Below the pieces are notes generated by a model. The model was not told where the DNA came from. It searched no databases and worked only from the letters and a program-made list of their open reading frames with translations. Below, one piece after another: positions 17,555-27,138 of a DNA stretch of 64,000 bases. Within the stretch, counting starts at the first letter, position 1; each line of letters begins with the position of its first letter. Made by a program: the position numbers and the translations under genes. This DNA comes from RGIG5612 sp050944475. Its GTDB lineage: Bacteria; Bacillota; Clostridia; Lachnospirales; Lachnospiraceae. Location: the NCBI GenBank assembly GCA_050944475.1, contig JBMNRD010000007.1:13500-77499 (forward strand). The letters are read 5' to 3'.

Positions 17555-18364
17555 ATGATAATTAAGGTTTTGATAGAAAACACAACCGGCAACGACATGC
17601 TGTCCTGTGCACACGGACTCAGCCTGTATGTAGAAACGGCTCATCACAAGGTTTTAGTAGATGCCGGACCTGACGGGAGGTTTGCAAGGAATGCCGAACA
17701 CATGGGAATAGACCTTTCCCTGATTGACACGGTCATCCTTTCTCATGGTCATTATGACCATTCAGGAGGGCTTGCTGAATTTATGAGAATCAACAAAACC
17801 GCAAAGATATATGCCGGCGAAGGCTACGGTAATCCGCATTACGATAAAAATCTCCGTTACATCGGCGTTGAGCCGGCCATCGTGAACAACCCCCGTATCA
17901 CTGAGCTGAAAGCAGGTCTGATAATAGATGAAGAGCTGGGGATTATAAATTGTAACTATCAAAAGCTTCATGAACCCATTGATGATTGCGGAATGACTTG
18001 CGGAAGTTTATGTGATGACGGCAGCGTCCGTCTTGAAAAAGAAATTTTTGACCACGAAATTTATCTTCTTGTAAAGGATAACAACCGGCGTGTACTCTTC
18101 ACCGGCTGCACCCATAAGGGCATAGTAAATGTGGCCATGTGGGCGGCTTCTTTTTGCCCGGATGCTGTCGTCGGCGGCTTCCATTTCATGGATATTCCAA
18201 GGGAAGATTTCCGTAAATTGGATATGGTTTCGGGCAAGCTCCTTGAGCTCCCGGCAATCTATTATACCTGTCACTGTACAGGTCTTGAACAATATTCTTA
18301 CATGAAAGAGAAAATGGGAAGGCGCCTTGGATATCTTGCCACCGGCGACTCTCTGACGATTTAA
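17555..18364 (+). CDS. MBL-fold metal-dependent hydrolase
   Basis: 269 residues. SHGHYDHSGG is the metallo-beta-lactamase HxHxDH motif, with further ligands in TGCTHKG, GGFHF and the CHCTG segment near the end. This pattern matches the subgroup annotated as 7,8-dihydropterin-6-yl-methyl-4-aminobenzene 5-phosphate synthase-like, whose role in bacteria is unclear. Cytoplasmic, with GGAGG before the ATG. Lies between the iron transporter and enolase and appears monocistronic. Confidence 0.82.
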   Translation: MIIKVLIENTTGNDMLSCAHGLSLYVETAHHKVLVDAGPDGRFARNAEHMGIDLSLIDTVILSHGHYDHSGGLAEFMRINKTAKIYAGEGYGNPHYDKNLRYIGVEPAIVNNPRITELKAGLIIDEELGIINCNYQKLHEPIDDCGMTCGSLCDDGSVRLEKEIFDHEIYLLVKDNNRRVLFTGCTHKGIVNVAMWAASFCPDAVVGGFHFMDIPREDFRKLDMVSGKLLELPAIYYTCHCTGLEQYSYMKEKMGRRLGYLATGDSLTI

Positions 18365-18406
18365 ATTGATTGCTTTTGAATTCCGCAAGGGCTTGTAAAG
18401 GGCCTG

Positions 18407-18434
18407 TTGATATTTTAACAGTTGCCGTTATAAT
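18407..18434 (+). promoter_or_regulatory. Enolase promoter
   Basis: TTGATA at 18407-18412 and TATAAT at 18429-18434 with a 16-base spacer, about 60 bases before the eno start. Confidence 0.6.
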
Positions 18435-18494
18435 ATATTAAGATTATTCATTATCGTTTTTTTGCCCACAAGGCATTACAATGCGGAGGAAATT

Positions 18495-19784
18495 ATGAAG
18501 AAATGTTTGAAAATTGAAAAAGTAACCGGCCGTCAAATCATCGACTCTCGTGGAAACCCGACGGTTGAGGCCGAAGTTTTGCTTAATGACGGTACTATCG
18601 GCAGGGGAGCTGCCCCGAGCGGAGCCTCTACCGGTGAATTCGAGGCTCTCGAGCTTCGTGACGGTGACAAAAATCGTTATGGGGGCAAGGGTGTCTTAAA
18701 GGCCGTTGAAAACGTGAATACAATCATCAGCGATGTGCTTAAAGGTATGAATCCTCAGGAGGTATATGCCGTTGATGCAGCCATGATTGCGGCGGACGGA
18801 ACAGCCGACAAGTCAAGACTCGGGGCAAATGCCATTCTTGCTGTTTCAATCGCTAGCGCAAGAGCGGCTGCCGAATCTCTTGGGATATCCCTCTACCGTT
18901 TGCTCGGAGGGGCAAACGCCAACCGCATGCCCGTTCCCATGATGAACATCCTCAACGGGGGAGCTCACGCCGGAAACAATATTGATGTTCAGGAATTTAT
19001 GATTATGCCTGTAGGCGCCGCCTCGTTTGAGGAAGGCCTCAGATGGTGTATCGAAGTTTTCCATGCGCTTCAAAAAAACCTGAAGGCTAAAGGACTTTCA
19101 AGCAGTGTTGGTGATGAAGGCGGTTTTGCCCCCGACCTCAGCAGTGATGACGAAGCTTTCGGAATGCTTATGGATGCCATACGGGATGCCGGCTATAAGC
19201 CCGGCACAGATTTTGTTTTCGCCATGGACGCTGCTGCAAGTGAATGGAAGGGAAACAAAAAGGGCGAGTATGTGCTTCCAAAATCGGGAGAGAAATTTTC
19301 TTCCTCAACATTGATTGACTATTGGGAAACTCTTATCAATAAATATCCTATTCTATCCATAGAGGACGGTCTTGATGAGGAAGACTGGGAGGGCTGGAAA
19401 TTGTTGACCGACCGCCTTGGAGACAGGGTGCAGCTTGTTGGCGACGACCTGTTCGCAACCAATACGGCAAGACTTTCCAAGGGAATTAAGGCCGGCTGCG
19501 GCAATTCCATTCTTATCAAGCTTAACCAGATAGGTTCTGTTTCCGAAACCCTCGAGACAATAAAGATGGCTCAAGAGGCGGGCTATACCACTGTAACATC
19601 TCACCGTTCAGGAGAAACGGAAGATACCACCATTGCCGACCTGGCCGTAGCTCTTAACACTTGCCAAATTAAGACCGGTGCCCCCAGCAGAAGCGAGCGT
19701 GTTGCTAAGTATAACCAGCTTCTTCGCATTGAATTCGAACTTGGCGCCGCCGCTGTCTATCCCGGAATGAAATGCTTTAAGTAA
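18495..19784 (+). CDS. eno: Enolase (phosphopyruvate hydratase)
   Basis: 429 residues from ATG 18495; GGAGGA at 18485-18490 fixes this start, removing 11 upstream in-frame codons. It converts 2-phosphoglycerate to phosphoenolpyruvate in glycolysis. Marks: GRQIIDSRGNPTVE at the start, ASTGEFEALELRD, NILNGGAHAGNN, VGDEGGFAP, the metal ligands in IEDGLDEEDWEGW and GDDLFATN, and the catalytic-lysine region ILIKLNQIGS followed by SHRSGETED. Full family length. Own promoter and terminator, so monocistronic. Confidence 0.97.
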   Translation: MKKCLKIEKVTGRQIIDSRGNPTVEAEVLLNDGTIGRGAAPSGASTGEFEALELRDGDKNRYGGKGVLKAVENVNTIISDVLKGMNPQEVYAVDAAMIAADGTADKSRLGANAILAVSIASARAAAESLGISLYRLLGGANANRMPVPMMNILNGGAHAGNNIDVQEFMIMPVGAASFEEGLRWCIEVFHALQKNLKAKGLSSSVGDEGGFAPDLSSDDEAFGMLMDAIRDAGYKPGTDFVFAMDAAASEWKGNKKGEYVLPKSGEKFSSSTLIDYWETLINKYPILSIEDGLDEEDWEGWKLLTDRLGDRVQLVGDDLFATNTARLSKGIKAGCGNSILIKLNQIGSVSETLETIKMAQEAGYTTVTSHRSGETEDTTIADLAVALNTCQIKTGAPSRSERVAKYNQLLRIEFELGAAAVYPGMKCFK

Positions 19785-19852
19785 TGCGTGAGCGGAAAGT
19801 TTTAATAACCAAAGCGTAAAGTGTTTTAGGCTATTTAAAAATTAAGATAATC

Positions 19853-19888
19853 AAAAACCGGATTTGCTTTTTACAAATCCGGTTTTTT
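19853..19888 (+). terminator. Bidirectional terminator between eno and gyrA
   Basis: A 14-bp stem (aaaaaccggatttg / caaatccggttttt) with a 7-base loop, A-rich on one side and T-rich on the other, lies between the convergent eno and gyrA genes and can stop both. Confidence 0.9.
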
Positions 19889-19918
19889 CCTTTTATCTGC
19901 GGCATCTTGTTTACTGCT

Positions 19919-22516
19919 TTACTGCTGCTTTTCTTCCGCAGATTCCTTGTCTTCTTCAAGGTTTTCCTCTTCCGAAAAATCCTCAACTTTTTCGGAGTCC
20001 TCTTCCTCAAGAGTTTCCGTTTCTTCTTCAAAATCCTCTTCTTCCGGAATATCTTCTTTTGCCAGCCTTGCCATTCCGGTAACCTTCACATCATCTCCGT
20101 CAACATTTATCAGCTTTACTCCCGATGTGTTCCTTCCGATGATTGATACGTCTTCCGTTGAGGTTCTGATAATGATACCCTCGCTGGTGATAAGCATTAT
20201 CTGGTCTCCGTCCTTGACAGCCTTGGCTTCAATCAAATCCCCGGTTTTCGAGGTAATCTTATAGCAAATAACTCCCATTCCTCCCCTGTGCTGGTTAGAG
20301 AATTCTTCTATCTTCGTTCTCTTTCCCATACCGTTTTCCGTAGCAAATAAAATATATTCCCCCTGAATATCCATTATCATTGCGATAACTTCATCCTCTG
20401 CTTCCGCTTCCTGCCGGCTTGTATTACTAAGCCTCATTCCGGTAACTCCCATGGAATCCCTTCCGGTTGGGCGCACTTCGCTTTCCGCAAATCGAATGGC
20501 CTTGCCTTTTTTGGATATCATCAGAATGTCTCTGTTGCCGTCCGAGGGCTTAACTTCTATAAGTTCGTCGCCCTCCCTCAGGCTTATTCCTATTATTCCC
20601 GTTGTCCTAATGTTGGCATAGGCTGCAATCTCTGTTTTCTTTATCATTCCCTTCTTGGTGGCCATTACCAGATTTTTTGCCCCTTCAAAGGTTTCAATCG
20701 CCATGGCTGTTGCAACGGTCTCTCCCGGCTGAAGCTGAAGCAGGTTGATAATCGCAGTCCCCCTTGCTGTCCGGCTTGCCTCGGGAATCTGGTAAACCTT
20801 CATTCTGAACACCCGTCCGGTATTTGTAAAGAAGAGCAGGGAATTGTGAGTATTTGTGATAATCATTTGTTCCGTTACGTCATCGCTTAGTGTTTGAATG
20901 CCCTTGATTCCTCTCCCTCCCCGGTTTTGTGCCCGGAAGGTATCGATGGACATTCTCTTTATATATCCAAGCCTTGTCAAAGTGATGACTTCATTCTCGT
21001 CCGGAATCAGATCCTCGTCCTCCAGCTCTCCGTCATCTATGCCGATCTTGGTTCTTCTGCTGTCGCCGAATTTTTTCTTCGTTTCTGAGATTTCTTCTCT
21101 GATTACACCGAGAAGAGCTTTCTCATCACTTAAGATTCCTTTATAGTAAGCGATTTTTGCAAGCAGTTCGGCCTGTTCATCCTCCAGCTTTTTTCTCTCC
21201 AATCCGGTCAGGGCTCTCAATCTCATATCCACAATGGCTTGAGCCTGGACATCATCCAGAGCAAACCGCTCCATAAGCTTGTCCTTTGCTTCCTGAGGAT
21301 TTGCCGAACCCCTGATTATTTTTATTATTTCATCAATATTATCAAGGGCAATAAGAAGGCCGGCAATGATATGCGCCCTCTCCTCGGCTTTATTTAAATC
21401 ATATTTTGTTCTGCGGGTTACCACTTCCTCTTGATGTTTCAGGTAACACTTCAGCATCTCCAGAATATTGAAAATCTTCGGTTCGTTGTTAATCAAAGCA
21501 AGCATGATTACCCCAAAGCTGTCCTGAAGCTGTGTATGCTTATAAAGCTGGTTAAGAATTACATTCGCGTTCACGTCCCTGCGGAGTTCAATTACCACTC
21601 TGGTTCCGGTCTGGTCTGTTTCATCCCGCAAGTCTACTATTCCGTCAATTCTTTTATCTCTTACCAGCGTTCCTATTTTCTCAAGAAGGCGGGCCTTGTT
21701 AACAAGATAAGGAAGTTCGGTAACAACTATGTTGCTTTTGCCGTTATCCATTAACTCAATATCCGTCACCGCCCGCATTTTTATCTTCCCGCGGCCGGTT
21801 CTGTAGGCTTCTTCAATACCCTTCCTTCCAAGGATGGTTGCTCCGGTCGGAAAATCCGGGCCCTTTACAATCTTCATAATATCGTCAACAGTTGTCTTCA
21901 GGCCCTTGACTTTATCGTCAATTATTTTCACCACCGCATCAATCAGCTCTCCGACATTATGCGGAGGGATATTGGTTGCCATTCCCACGGCAATTCCGTT
22001 GGTTCCGTTAGCAAGAAGGTTCGGATATCTTGCAGGCAGAACCACCGGCGCCATTTCCGTTTCATCAAAGTTCGGTGCGAAATCAACCGTATCCTTGTCG
22101 ATGTCTGCGAGCATTTCCATTGCAATCTTGGAAAGCCTTGCCTCCGTGTATCTCATTGCTGCAGCTTTGTCGCCGTCAACTGAACCGAAGTTTCCATGAC
22201 CGTCAATCAGCGGATATCTCGTTGACCATTCCTGAGCCATATTTACAAGCGCTCCATAAATGGAAGAGTCTCCGTGCGGATGATACTTACCCATAGTATC
22301 ACCGACTATACGAGCGCATTTTCTGTGCGGCTTGTCGGGGCTGGTGCTCAACTCCTTCATTGAAAAAAGAATCCTTCGTTGTACCGGTTTCAGCCCGTCC
22401 CTTACATCCGGAAGCGCACGAGACGCGATTACACTCATGGCGTAATCGATGTAAGAGGTTTCCATGGTTTTCTTCAGATCGACTTCTTCAATATTATCTA
22501 AATTCAATTCATCCAT
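19919..22516 (-). CDS. gyrA: DNA gyrase subunit A
   Basis: 865 residues. SYIDYAMSVIASRALPDVRDGLKPVQRRIL opens the breakage-reunion domain (quoted in part: SYIDYAMSVI). The catalytic tyrosine is Tyr123 in AMRYTEARLS. The C-terminal beta-pinwheel blades show repeated RGG-type strands and the GyrA box region. The last ~45 residues are an acidic tail rich in Glu. The quinolone region reads GDSSIYGALV: Ser84 is present, but the usual Asp/Glu one turn later is Gly88. Follows gyrB by 28 bases in the same operon. Confidence 0.96.
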   Translation of the reverse strand: MDELNLDNIEEVDLKKTMETSYIDYAMSVIASRALPDVRDGLKPVQRRILFSMKELSTSPDKPHRKCARIVGDTMGKYHPHGDSSIYGALVNMAQEWSTRYPLIDGHGNFGSVDGDKAAAMRYTEARLSKIAMEMLADIDKDTVDFAPNFDETEMAPVVLPARYPNLLANGTNGIAVGMATNIPPHNVGELIDAVVKIIDDKVKGLKTTVDDIMKIVKGPDFPTGATILGRKGIEEAYRTGRGKIKMRAVTDIELMDNGKSNIVVTELPYLVNKARLLEKIGTLVRDKRIDGIVDLRDETDQTGTRVVIELRRDVNANVILNQLYKHTQLQDSFGVIMLALINNEPKIFNILEMLKCYLKHQEEVVTRRTKYDLNKAEERAHIIAGLLIALDNIDEIIKIIRGSANPQEAKDKLMERFALDDVQAQAIVDMRLRALTGLERKKLEDEQAELLAKIAYYKGILSDEKALLGVIREEISETKKKFGDSRRTKIGIDDGELEDEDLIPDENEVITLTRLGYIKRMSIDTFRAQNRGGRGIKGIQTLSDDVTEQMIITNTHNSLLFFTNTGRVFRMKVYQIPEASRTARGTAIINLLQLQPGETVATAMAIETFEGAKNLVMATKKGMIKKTEIAAYANIRTTGIIGISLREGDELIEVKPSDGNRDILMISKKGKAIRFAESEVRPTGRDSMGVTGMRLSNTSRQEAEAEDEVIAMIMDIQGEYILFATENGMGKRTKIEEFSNQHRGGMGVICYKITSKTGDLIEAKAVKDGDQIMLITSEGIIIRTSTEDVSIIGRNTSGVKLINVDGDDVKVTGMARLAKEDIPEEEDFEEETETLEEEDSEKVEDFSEEENLEEDKESAEEKQQ

Positions 22517-22544
22517 TTATATCTCCCGATTTTAAAAATCAATT

Positions 22545-24491
22545 TTAAATATCAATGTTAGTGGCGTACTTGGCATTCAGCTCGATGAATTCTCTTCGCG
22601 GCTCAACCTCGTCGCCCATAAGCGTGGTAAATGTCAGGTCCAGCTCCTGAATGTTCTCGTCATCAATCATCACCTTGGAAAGAACACGGGTTTCCGGATT
22701 CATTGTGGTTTCCCACAGCTGACTGGCGTTCATTTCTCCAAGACCCTTATATCGCTGGATTTTGTTCTGGCCGTCCCTTCCTATCTCTGTTAAGAGCCGG
22801 TCCAGCTCTTCATCACTGTAGACGTAAAAACTCTTCTGTCCCCTGCTTACTTGATAAAGGGGAGGCCTTGCAAGATATACATATCCGCCCTTTATCAGCT
22901 CCGGCATGAATCTGTAAAAGAACGTCAGAAGCAATGTTGCAATATGCGCACCGTCAACGTCCGCATCCGTCATAACGATAATCTTATGATATCTTAATTT
23001 GCTTATATCAAAGTCTTCGTGAATTCCCGTTCCGAAGGCGGTAATCATTGTTCTGATTTCGTTGTTCCCGAGAATACGATCCAGACGGGCTTTTTCAACA
23101 TTAAGAATCTTTCCGCGAAGAGGAAGTATTGCCTGGTTCTTCCTTGTTCTTGCCGTTTTTGCGGAACCTCCGGCAGAATCTCCCTCTACTATAAAGATTT
23201 CGCAGTTTTCGGGGTTTTTATCTGTACAGTCCGCTAATTTTCCGGGAAGCGTTCCTCCCTCAAGAGAAGATTTTCTTGTTATTTCCCTTGCCTTTCTTGC
23301 CGCGTTCCTTGCACTTTGTGCAAGAAGTCCTTTTTCGCAAATCAGTTTGCCAATCTGGGGATTCTGCTCAAGAAAAACCCCAAGCTGCTCGCCGATAACG
23401 GCATTGACTGCTGTGCTGGCTTCCGAGTTCCCCAGCTTTTGTTTTGTTTGTCCCTCAAACTGGGGGTTTATTAGCTTTACGGAAATGATTGCGCTTAATC
23501 CTTCTCTTATGTCCTCCCCTGAAAGATTCTCGTCTTTTTCTTTAAGAAACTTGTTCTTCCGGGCATAATCATTAAAAACTCTTGTTATGGATCTTTTAAA
23601 TCCTTCAAGGTGGGTTCCGCCCTCGGGAGTTTTTATATTATTTACAAAAGTATATATGCCTTCGTTATAACCGTCGTTGTGCTGCATAGCAACCTCGACA
23701 TAAACCTCATTTCTTTCTCCTTCAAAATATAGAACCTCATTATACAAAGGATTGGAGCTTTTGTTTACATAACTGACGAATTCCTTTATTCCCCCCTCAT
23801 AATGAAAAATCTTTTCAGTTTCCTGTTCAGGGCGTTCGTCTCTAAGGACAATTTTCAAGCCCTTTGTAAGAAATGCCATTTCCCGCAGCCTTTTCTGCAG
23901 AATATCATAGTCATAAACTGTTTCCTCGAAAATCTGGTCATCCGGAAGAAATGAAATTATAGTTCCCGTCTGCTCATGCGGACAATCTCCGAGAACTTCC
24001 AAACCTCCTGCCGCATGTCCTCTTGCATATGCCTGATGATGAATCTTTCCCTCGCGGAAAATTGTAACATCAAGTTTTTCCGACAGTGCACTCACAACTG
24101 AAGCCCCTACTCCGTGAAGTCCGCCGGATACTTTGTAGCCGCCGCCTCCGAATTTTCCGCCGGCATGAAGCTTTGTGAAAACAAGGTCTACCGCACTTTC
24201 CCCGGTCTGGGTGTTAATGCCTGTCGGTATACCCCTTCCGTTATCGGTAACCGTTACGGAATTGTCTTTGTTTATGCATACCTCTATTTTGCTGCAATGT
24301 CCCGCAAGAGCCTCGTCAACAGCATTGTCAACAATTTCATAAACAAGATGGTGGAGACCCCTTGAACCGGTGCTTCCGATGTACATTCCGGGGCGCCTTC
24401 TTACCGCTTCAAGCCCTTCAAGGACCTGAATGTTATCCGCGCCATATTCTTCCTCTACTTCAGTATTTTCCAGTAATGTTTTTTCTTCCAT
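22545..24491 (-). CDS. gyrB: DNA gyrase subunit B
   Basis: 648 residues, the compact Gram-positive length. GHKL ATPase marks: EIVDNAVDEALAG, VTDNGRGIPTG and GGLHGVGASVVSALS. Toprim marks: EGDSAGGSAKTARTR, ILPLRGKILNVEKARLD and the MTDADVDGAHI acidic site. The GKL-type C-terminus IQRYKGLGEMNASQLWETTM is intact. With GyrA it introduces negative supercoils using ATP. 15 bases after recF, same strand. Confidence 0.97.
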   Translation of the reverse strand: MEEKTLLENTEVEEEYGADNIQVLEGLEAVRRRPGMYIGSTGSRGLHHLVYEIVDNAVDEALAGHCSKIEVCINKDNSVTVTDNGRGIPTGINTQTGESAVDLVFTKLHAGGKFGGGGYKVSGGLHGVGASVVSALSEKLDVTIFREGKIHHQAYARGHAAGGLEVLGDCPHEQTGTIISFLPDDQIFEETVYDYDILQKRLREMAFLTKGLKIVLRDERPEQETEKIFHYEGGIKEFVSYVNKSSNPLYNEVLYFEGERNEVYVEVAMQHNDGYNEGIYTFVNNIKTPEGGTHLEGFKRSITRVFNDYARKNKFLKEKDENLSGEDIREGLSAIISVKLINPQFEGQTKQKLGNSEASTAVNAVIGEQLGVFLEQNPQIGKLICEKGLLAQSARNAARKAREITRKSSLEGGTLPGKLADCTDKNPENCEIFIVEGDSAGGSAKTARTRKNQAILPLRGKILNVEKARLDRILGNNEIRTMITAFGTGIHEDFDISKLRYHKIIVMTDADVDGAHIATLLLTFFYRFMPELIKGGYVYLARPPLYQVSRGQKSFYVYSDEELDRLLTEIGRDGQNKIQRYKGLGEMNASQLWETTMNPETRVLSKVMIDDENIQELDLTFTTLMGDEVEPRREFIELNAKYATNIDI

Positions 24492-24506
24492 AATTCATCC
24501 TTCGGA

Positions 24507-25598
24507 TTATTCATTTACAACAACTGCATCTTTTATAAAAAATCTTTCAGCTGTCTTTGCTTCTTCATTTATAAATTCTTCTATCCCGGTACAGGTTATG
24601 ATTGTCTGGGAATTATTTAAACTCTTTAAAAGCATTTTTTGTCTGCTTCTATCCAGTTCAGAAAGCACATCATCAAGTAAAAGTATCGGCCTTTCTCTTT
24701 TCTTTTCTTTTATCAGTTTTATTTCAGAAAGTTTCAACGAGAGCGCGCAGGTTCTTTGCTGACCGTTACTTCCGAATGTCTTCATGTTAATGTCGTTGCT
24801 TAAAAATATTAAATCGTCCCTGTGGGGGCCAACGCTTGTTTGCTTAAGGATACTGTCCCTTTCCTTGTTTCTCAGTAATTCCTCGTAGAAATCTTCCTCC
24901 CCGACAGACGGTTCATAAATCAGTTTTATTTCTTCCGTGCCCGAGGTTATTTCATAATGCACATCCCGTATTACATTGTTCAATTCTTCTATAAAAACCT
25001 TTCTTCTTTTAATGATTTCGGTTCCGTAATTTACAAGCTGAAGATTAAGAACATCAAGGGTTTCCAAGAGGCTTTCTTTGTCATCCTGTTCTTCCAGGCT
25101 CTTGAAAAGTTCCCTCCTGTGAACAAGAAGTCTGTTGTAACTTATGAGGTTTTCAATATAAATATTGTCAATTTGACACAACTCAATATCGATGAACCTC
25201 CTTCTGTCTGAAGGCCCCCTTTTAATTATGTCGAGATCTTCCGAGGAAAAAATAACCATCGGAATCTGTCCATAAAGCTCACTTAATTTTCGAAGTGGAA
25301 TTTTATTAAGGGCAATTCCCTTTTCTTTATTTTTTTTTAGATGGATATCTATCCGTCTGCTTCCGAGCTCTCCCTTAAACTCCGCTTTTATATGGGCTTC
25401 TTCCTGATTATGTCTTATTAACTCCCTTTCCTTGCTTCCCTTATGGCTTTTGCCGGTACTGCACATATAAATGCTTTCCAAAATATTGGTTTTTCCCTGG
25501 CCGTTTTCTCCGTAAATAATATTTATTCCATCGGAAAATTCTATTGATAATGATTCATAGTTTCTGAAATTATTCAGTTCAAGCAATCCTATTTGCAT
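24507..25598 (-). CDS. recF: DNA replication and repair protein RecF
   Basis: 363 residues. Walker A GENGQGKTNILES at residue ~30, signature SVGPHRDDL, and Walker B LLLDDVLSELD. RecF is an SMC-like ATPase that loads RecA at gaps with RecO and RecR. The first 10 bases overlap the end of the S4-domain gene, showing translational coupling within the origin operon. Confidence 0.95.
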   Translation of the reverse strand: MQIGLLELNNFRNYESLSIEFSDGINIIYGENGQGKTNILESIYMCSTGKSHKGSKERELIRHNQEEAHIKAEFKGELGSRRIDIHLKKNKEKGIALNKIPLRKLSELYGQIPMVIFSSEDLDIIKRGPSDRRRFIDIELCQIDNIYIENLISYNRLLVHRRELFKSLEEQDDKESLLETLDVLNLQLVNYGTEIIKRRKVFIEELNNVIRDVHYEITSGTEEIKLIYEPSVGEEDFYEELLRNKERDSILKQTSVGPHRDDLIFLSNDINMKTFGSNGQQRTCALSLKLSEIKLIKEKKRERPILLLDDVLSELDRSRQKMLLKSLNNSQTIITCTGIEEFINEEAKTAERFFIKDAVVVNE

Positions 25599-25798
25599 AC
25601 AAGAATTTGCTCCCCTTCAAATTCAAAAACATCACCTTCATATAGTTTTTTTCCTCTTTGAAGTTCCACTTCTCTGTTTACACGAACCTTTCCCTTGAGG
25701 ATAACTTCTTTTGCCGCAACCCCGCTATCAACAAGACCGGCCTTTTTCAAGGCCTGGCCGAGTTTTATGTATTCATCAATTATAAAAATTTTATTCAT
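25589..25798 (-). CDS. yaaA: S4-domain RNA-binding protein YaaA
   Basis: 69 residues from ATG 25798 (MNKIFIIDEYIKLGQALKKAG), two bases after the dnaN stop; upstream in-frame codons lie inside dnaN and are not conserved-looking. The S4 core KAGLVDSGVAAKEVILKG and VRVNREVELQRGKKL matches the YaaA/RlbA protein found between dnaN and recF in most Firmicutes. It probably binds RNA; its precise role is unknown. Confidence 0.9.
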   Translation of the reverse strand: MNKIFIIDEYIKLGQALKKAGLVDSGVAAKEVILKGKVRVNREVELQRGKKLYEGDVFEFEGEQILVCK

Positions 25799-25800
25799 TT

Positions 25801-26901
25801 TTATCTGCTGATATTTACAGGAAGAATAATATAAATATATTCCCCTTCCTGATTTTTTATGATACAAGGAGCTGTTGAATTTACAAAGTATATACTTATT
25901 TCCTCATCATCAATAACTTTCAGGGCCTCTATAAAGAATTTCGGGTTAAACCCTATAAAAAGATCCTTTCCGAACTTACTGATGGGAAGACGGGCGTTCA
26001 TCGAACCCAAAGAGGTCGTGACATCCATTTTTATCTCATTATCCCTTATATCAAGAATAAGCGGCTTCTTTTCAACTTCCTTCGTCAGAGTAAATGCCCT
26101 GTCCGCGCAATTAAAAAAATCATTTTTATTGATTCTTATTTCGGTTTCATAATCTGAGGAAATCATTTGATCGATATTAAAGAATTCTCCCTCGATAAGC
26201 CTTGAAATAACCTTTGTTTTATTAAACTCAAACTTAATAAAATTCTTATCAAAGGAAATCTCGACTTTCTCGTCTTTTTCTCCCGACAAAATCCTGCTTA
26301 ATTCATTAAGCGTCTTTCCGGGAACAATAACCTTAAAATCATTGTAACTATCTGATAACTTTTCCCTTCTTATTGAAATCCTGTGGCTGTCAAGAGAAAT
26401 CATTCTCAAATTGTTTCCCGATACTTCAAAAAGCTCTCCCTTCATAATGGAGTTTGTATCCCCTGTTGATATTGAGAAAATGGTCTGCCTTATAAGTTCC
26501 TTTAGGACAAACTGAGAAATGACCACTTTTTCTTTTTCTTCTGTGTAGGGCAGCTCGGGAAATTCTTTCGGATTCCTTCCGAGAAGTGTAAACTCGGACT
26601 CTTCGCATTTAATTCTTATGCGAAGATTGTCATCAGTTTCTATCGTTACTTCATTTTCAGGAAATTTTCTTATAATTTCATTAAATATTTTTGCATCAAC
26701 AGCTATCTTTCCTTTGTCTTCAATTCCTCCTATAATACCGGTTTCTATTCCCATATCTCTGTCATTGGTAATAATCCTTATTTCTTCATCTGCAATAATA
26801 AGGAATGATTCCAGGATGGGAAGGGTTGTTTTGGAAGGGACTGCTCTCATGGCGATATTCAATCCGTTAAGAATATCTGCTTTTAAACATCTTATTTTCA
26901 T
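25801..26901 (-). CDS. dnaN: DNA polymerase III sliding clamp (beta subunit)
   Basis: 366 residues, standard length, three repeated clamp domains. It starts MKIRCLKADILNGLNIAMRAVPSKTT (first part quoted only as family start) with LPILESFLI, the usual N-terminal signature, and ends YIYIILPVNI, the conserved C-terminal strand near the peptide-binding pocket. As a dimer ring it tethers the polymerase to DNA. Follows dnaA after a 237-base gap that carries origin signals. Confidence 0.96.
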   Translation of the reverse strand: MKIRCLKADILNGLNIAMRAVPSKTTLPILESFLIIADEEIRIITNDRDMGIETGIIGGIEDKGKIAVDAKIFNEIIRKFPENEVTIETDDNLRIRIKCEESEFTLLGRNPKEFPELPYTEEKEKVVISQFVLKELIRQTIFSISTGDTNSIMKGELFEVSGNNLRMISLDSHRISIRREKLSDSYNDFKVIVPGKTLNELSRILSGEKDEKVEISFDKNFIKFEFNKTKVISRLIEGEFFNIDQMISSDYETEIRINKNDFFNCADRAFTLTKEVEKKPLILDIRDNEIKMDVTTSLGSMNARLPISKFGKDLFIGFNPKFFIEALKVIDDEEISIYFVNSTAPCIIKNQEGEYIYIILPVNISR

Positions 26902-26940
26902 TAGGAATAATTCTCCTTTCGTGACCTATAAATATTTATA

Positions 26941-27122
26941 TTTTACTTATCAGCAGTAGTAGTAGGGGCTGTTGATTTGTTGAAATAGCAAGTTATCCCG
27001 TTAAAATCAATAATCTTCTTTGTTAAAAGCTTGTTTCTTTTCTCTTGGAAGAGTGTTAATAAATTTTCTTTTAAAAAGGAAGAAAATTTAACAACAAATA
27101 ATCAACAAAAACAAGTTGATAA
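26941..27122 (-). other. oriC: Origin region between dnaA and dnaN: DnaA-trio-like element and variant DnaA boxes
   Basis: On the minus strand, two degenerate boxes ATTTCAACA and AAATCAACA (26984-26970 area) run directly into a CCCC (26968-26965) and then repeated trinucleotides TACTACTACTGCTG (26964-26951), followed by an AT-rich tract reaching 26920. This order of boxes, short GC block, trinucleotide repeats and AT-rich DNA is that of the B. subtilis unwinding element with its DnaA-trio. Further boxes with TCAAC cores lie at 27099-27107 (plus) and 27114-27122 (minus, TTATCAACT). Position next to dnaA supports an origin; the exact unwinding site is inferred. Confidence 0.7.
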
Positions 27123-27138
27123 TTTTTAAAATTTTGCA

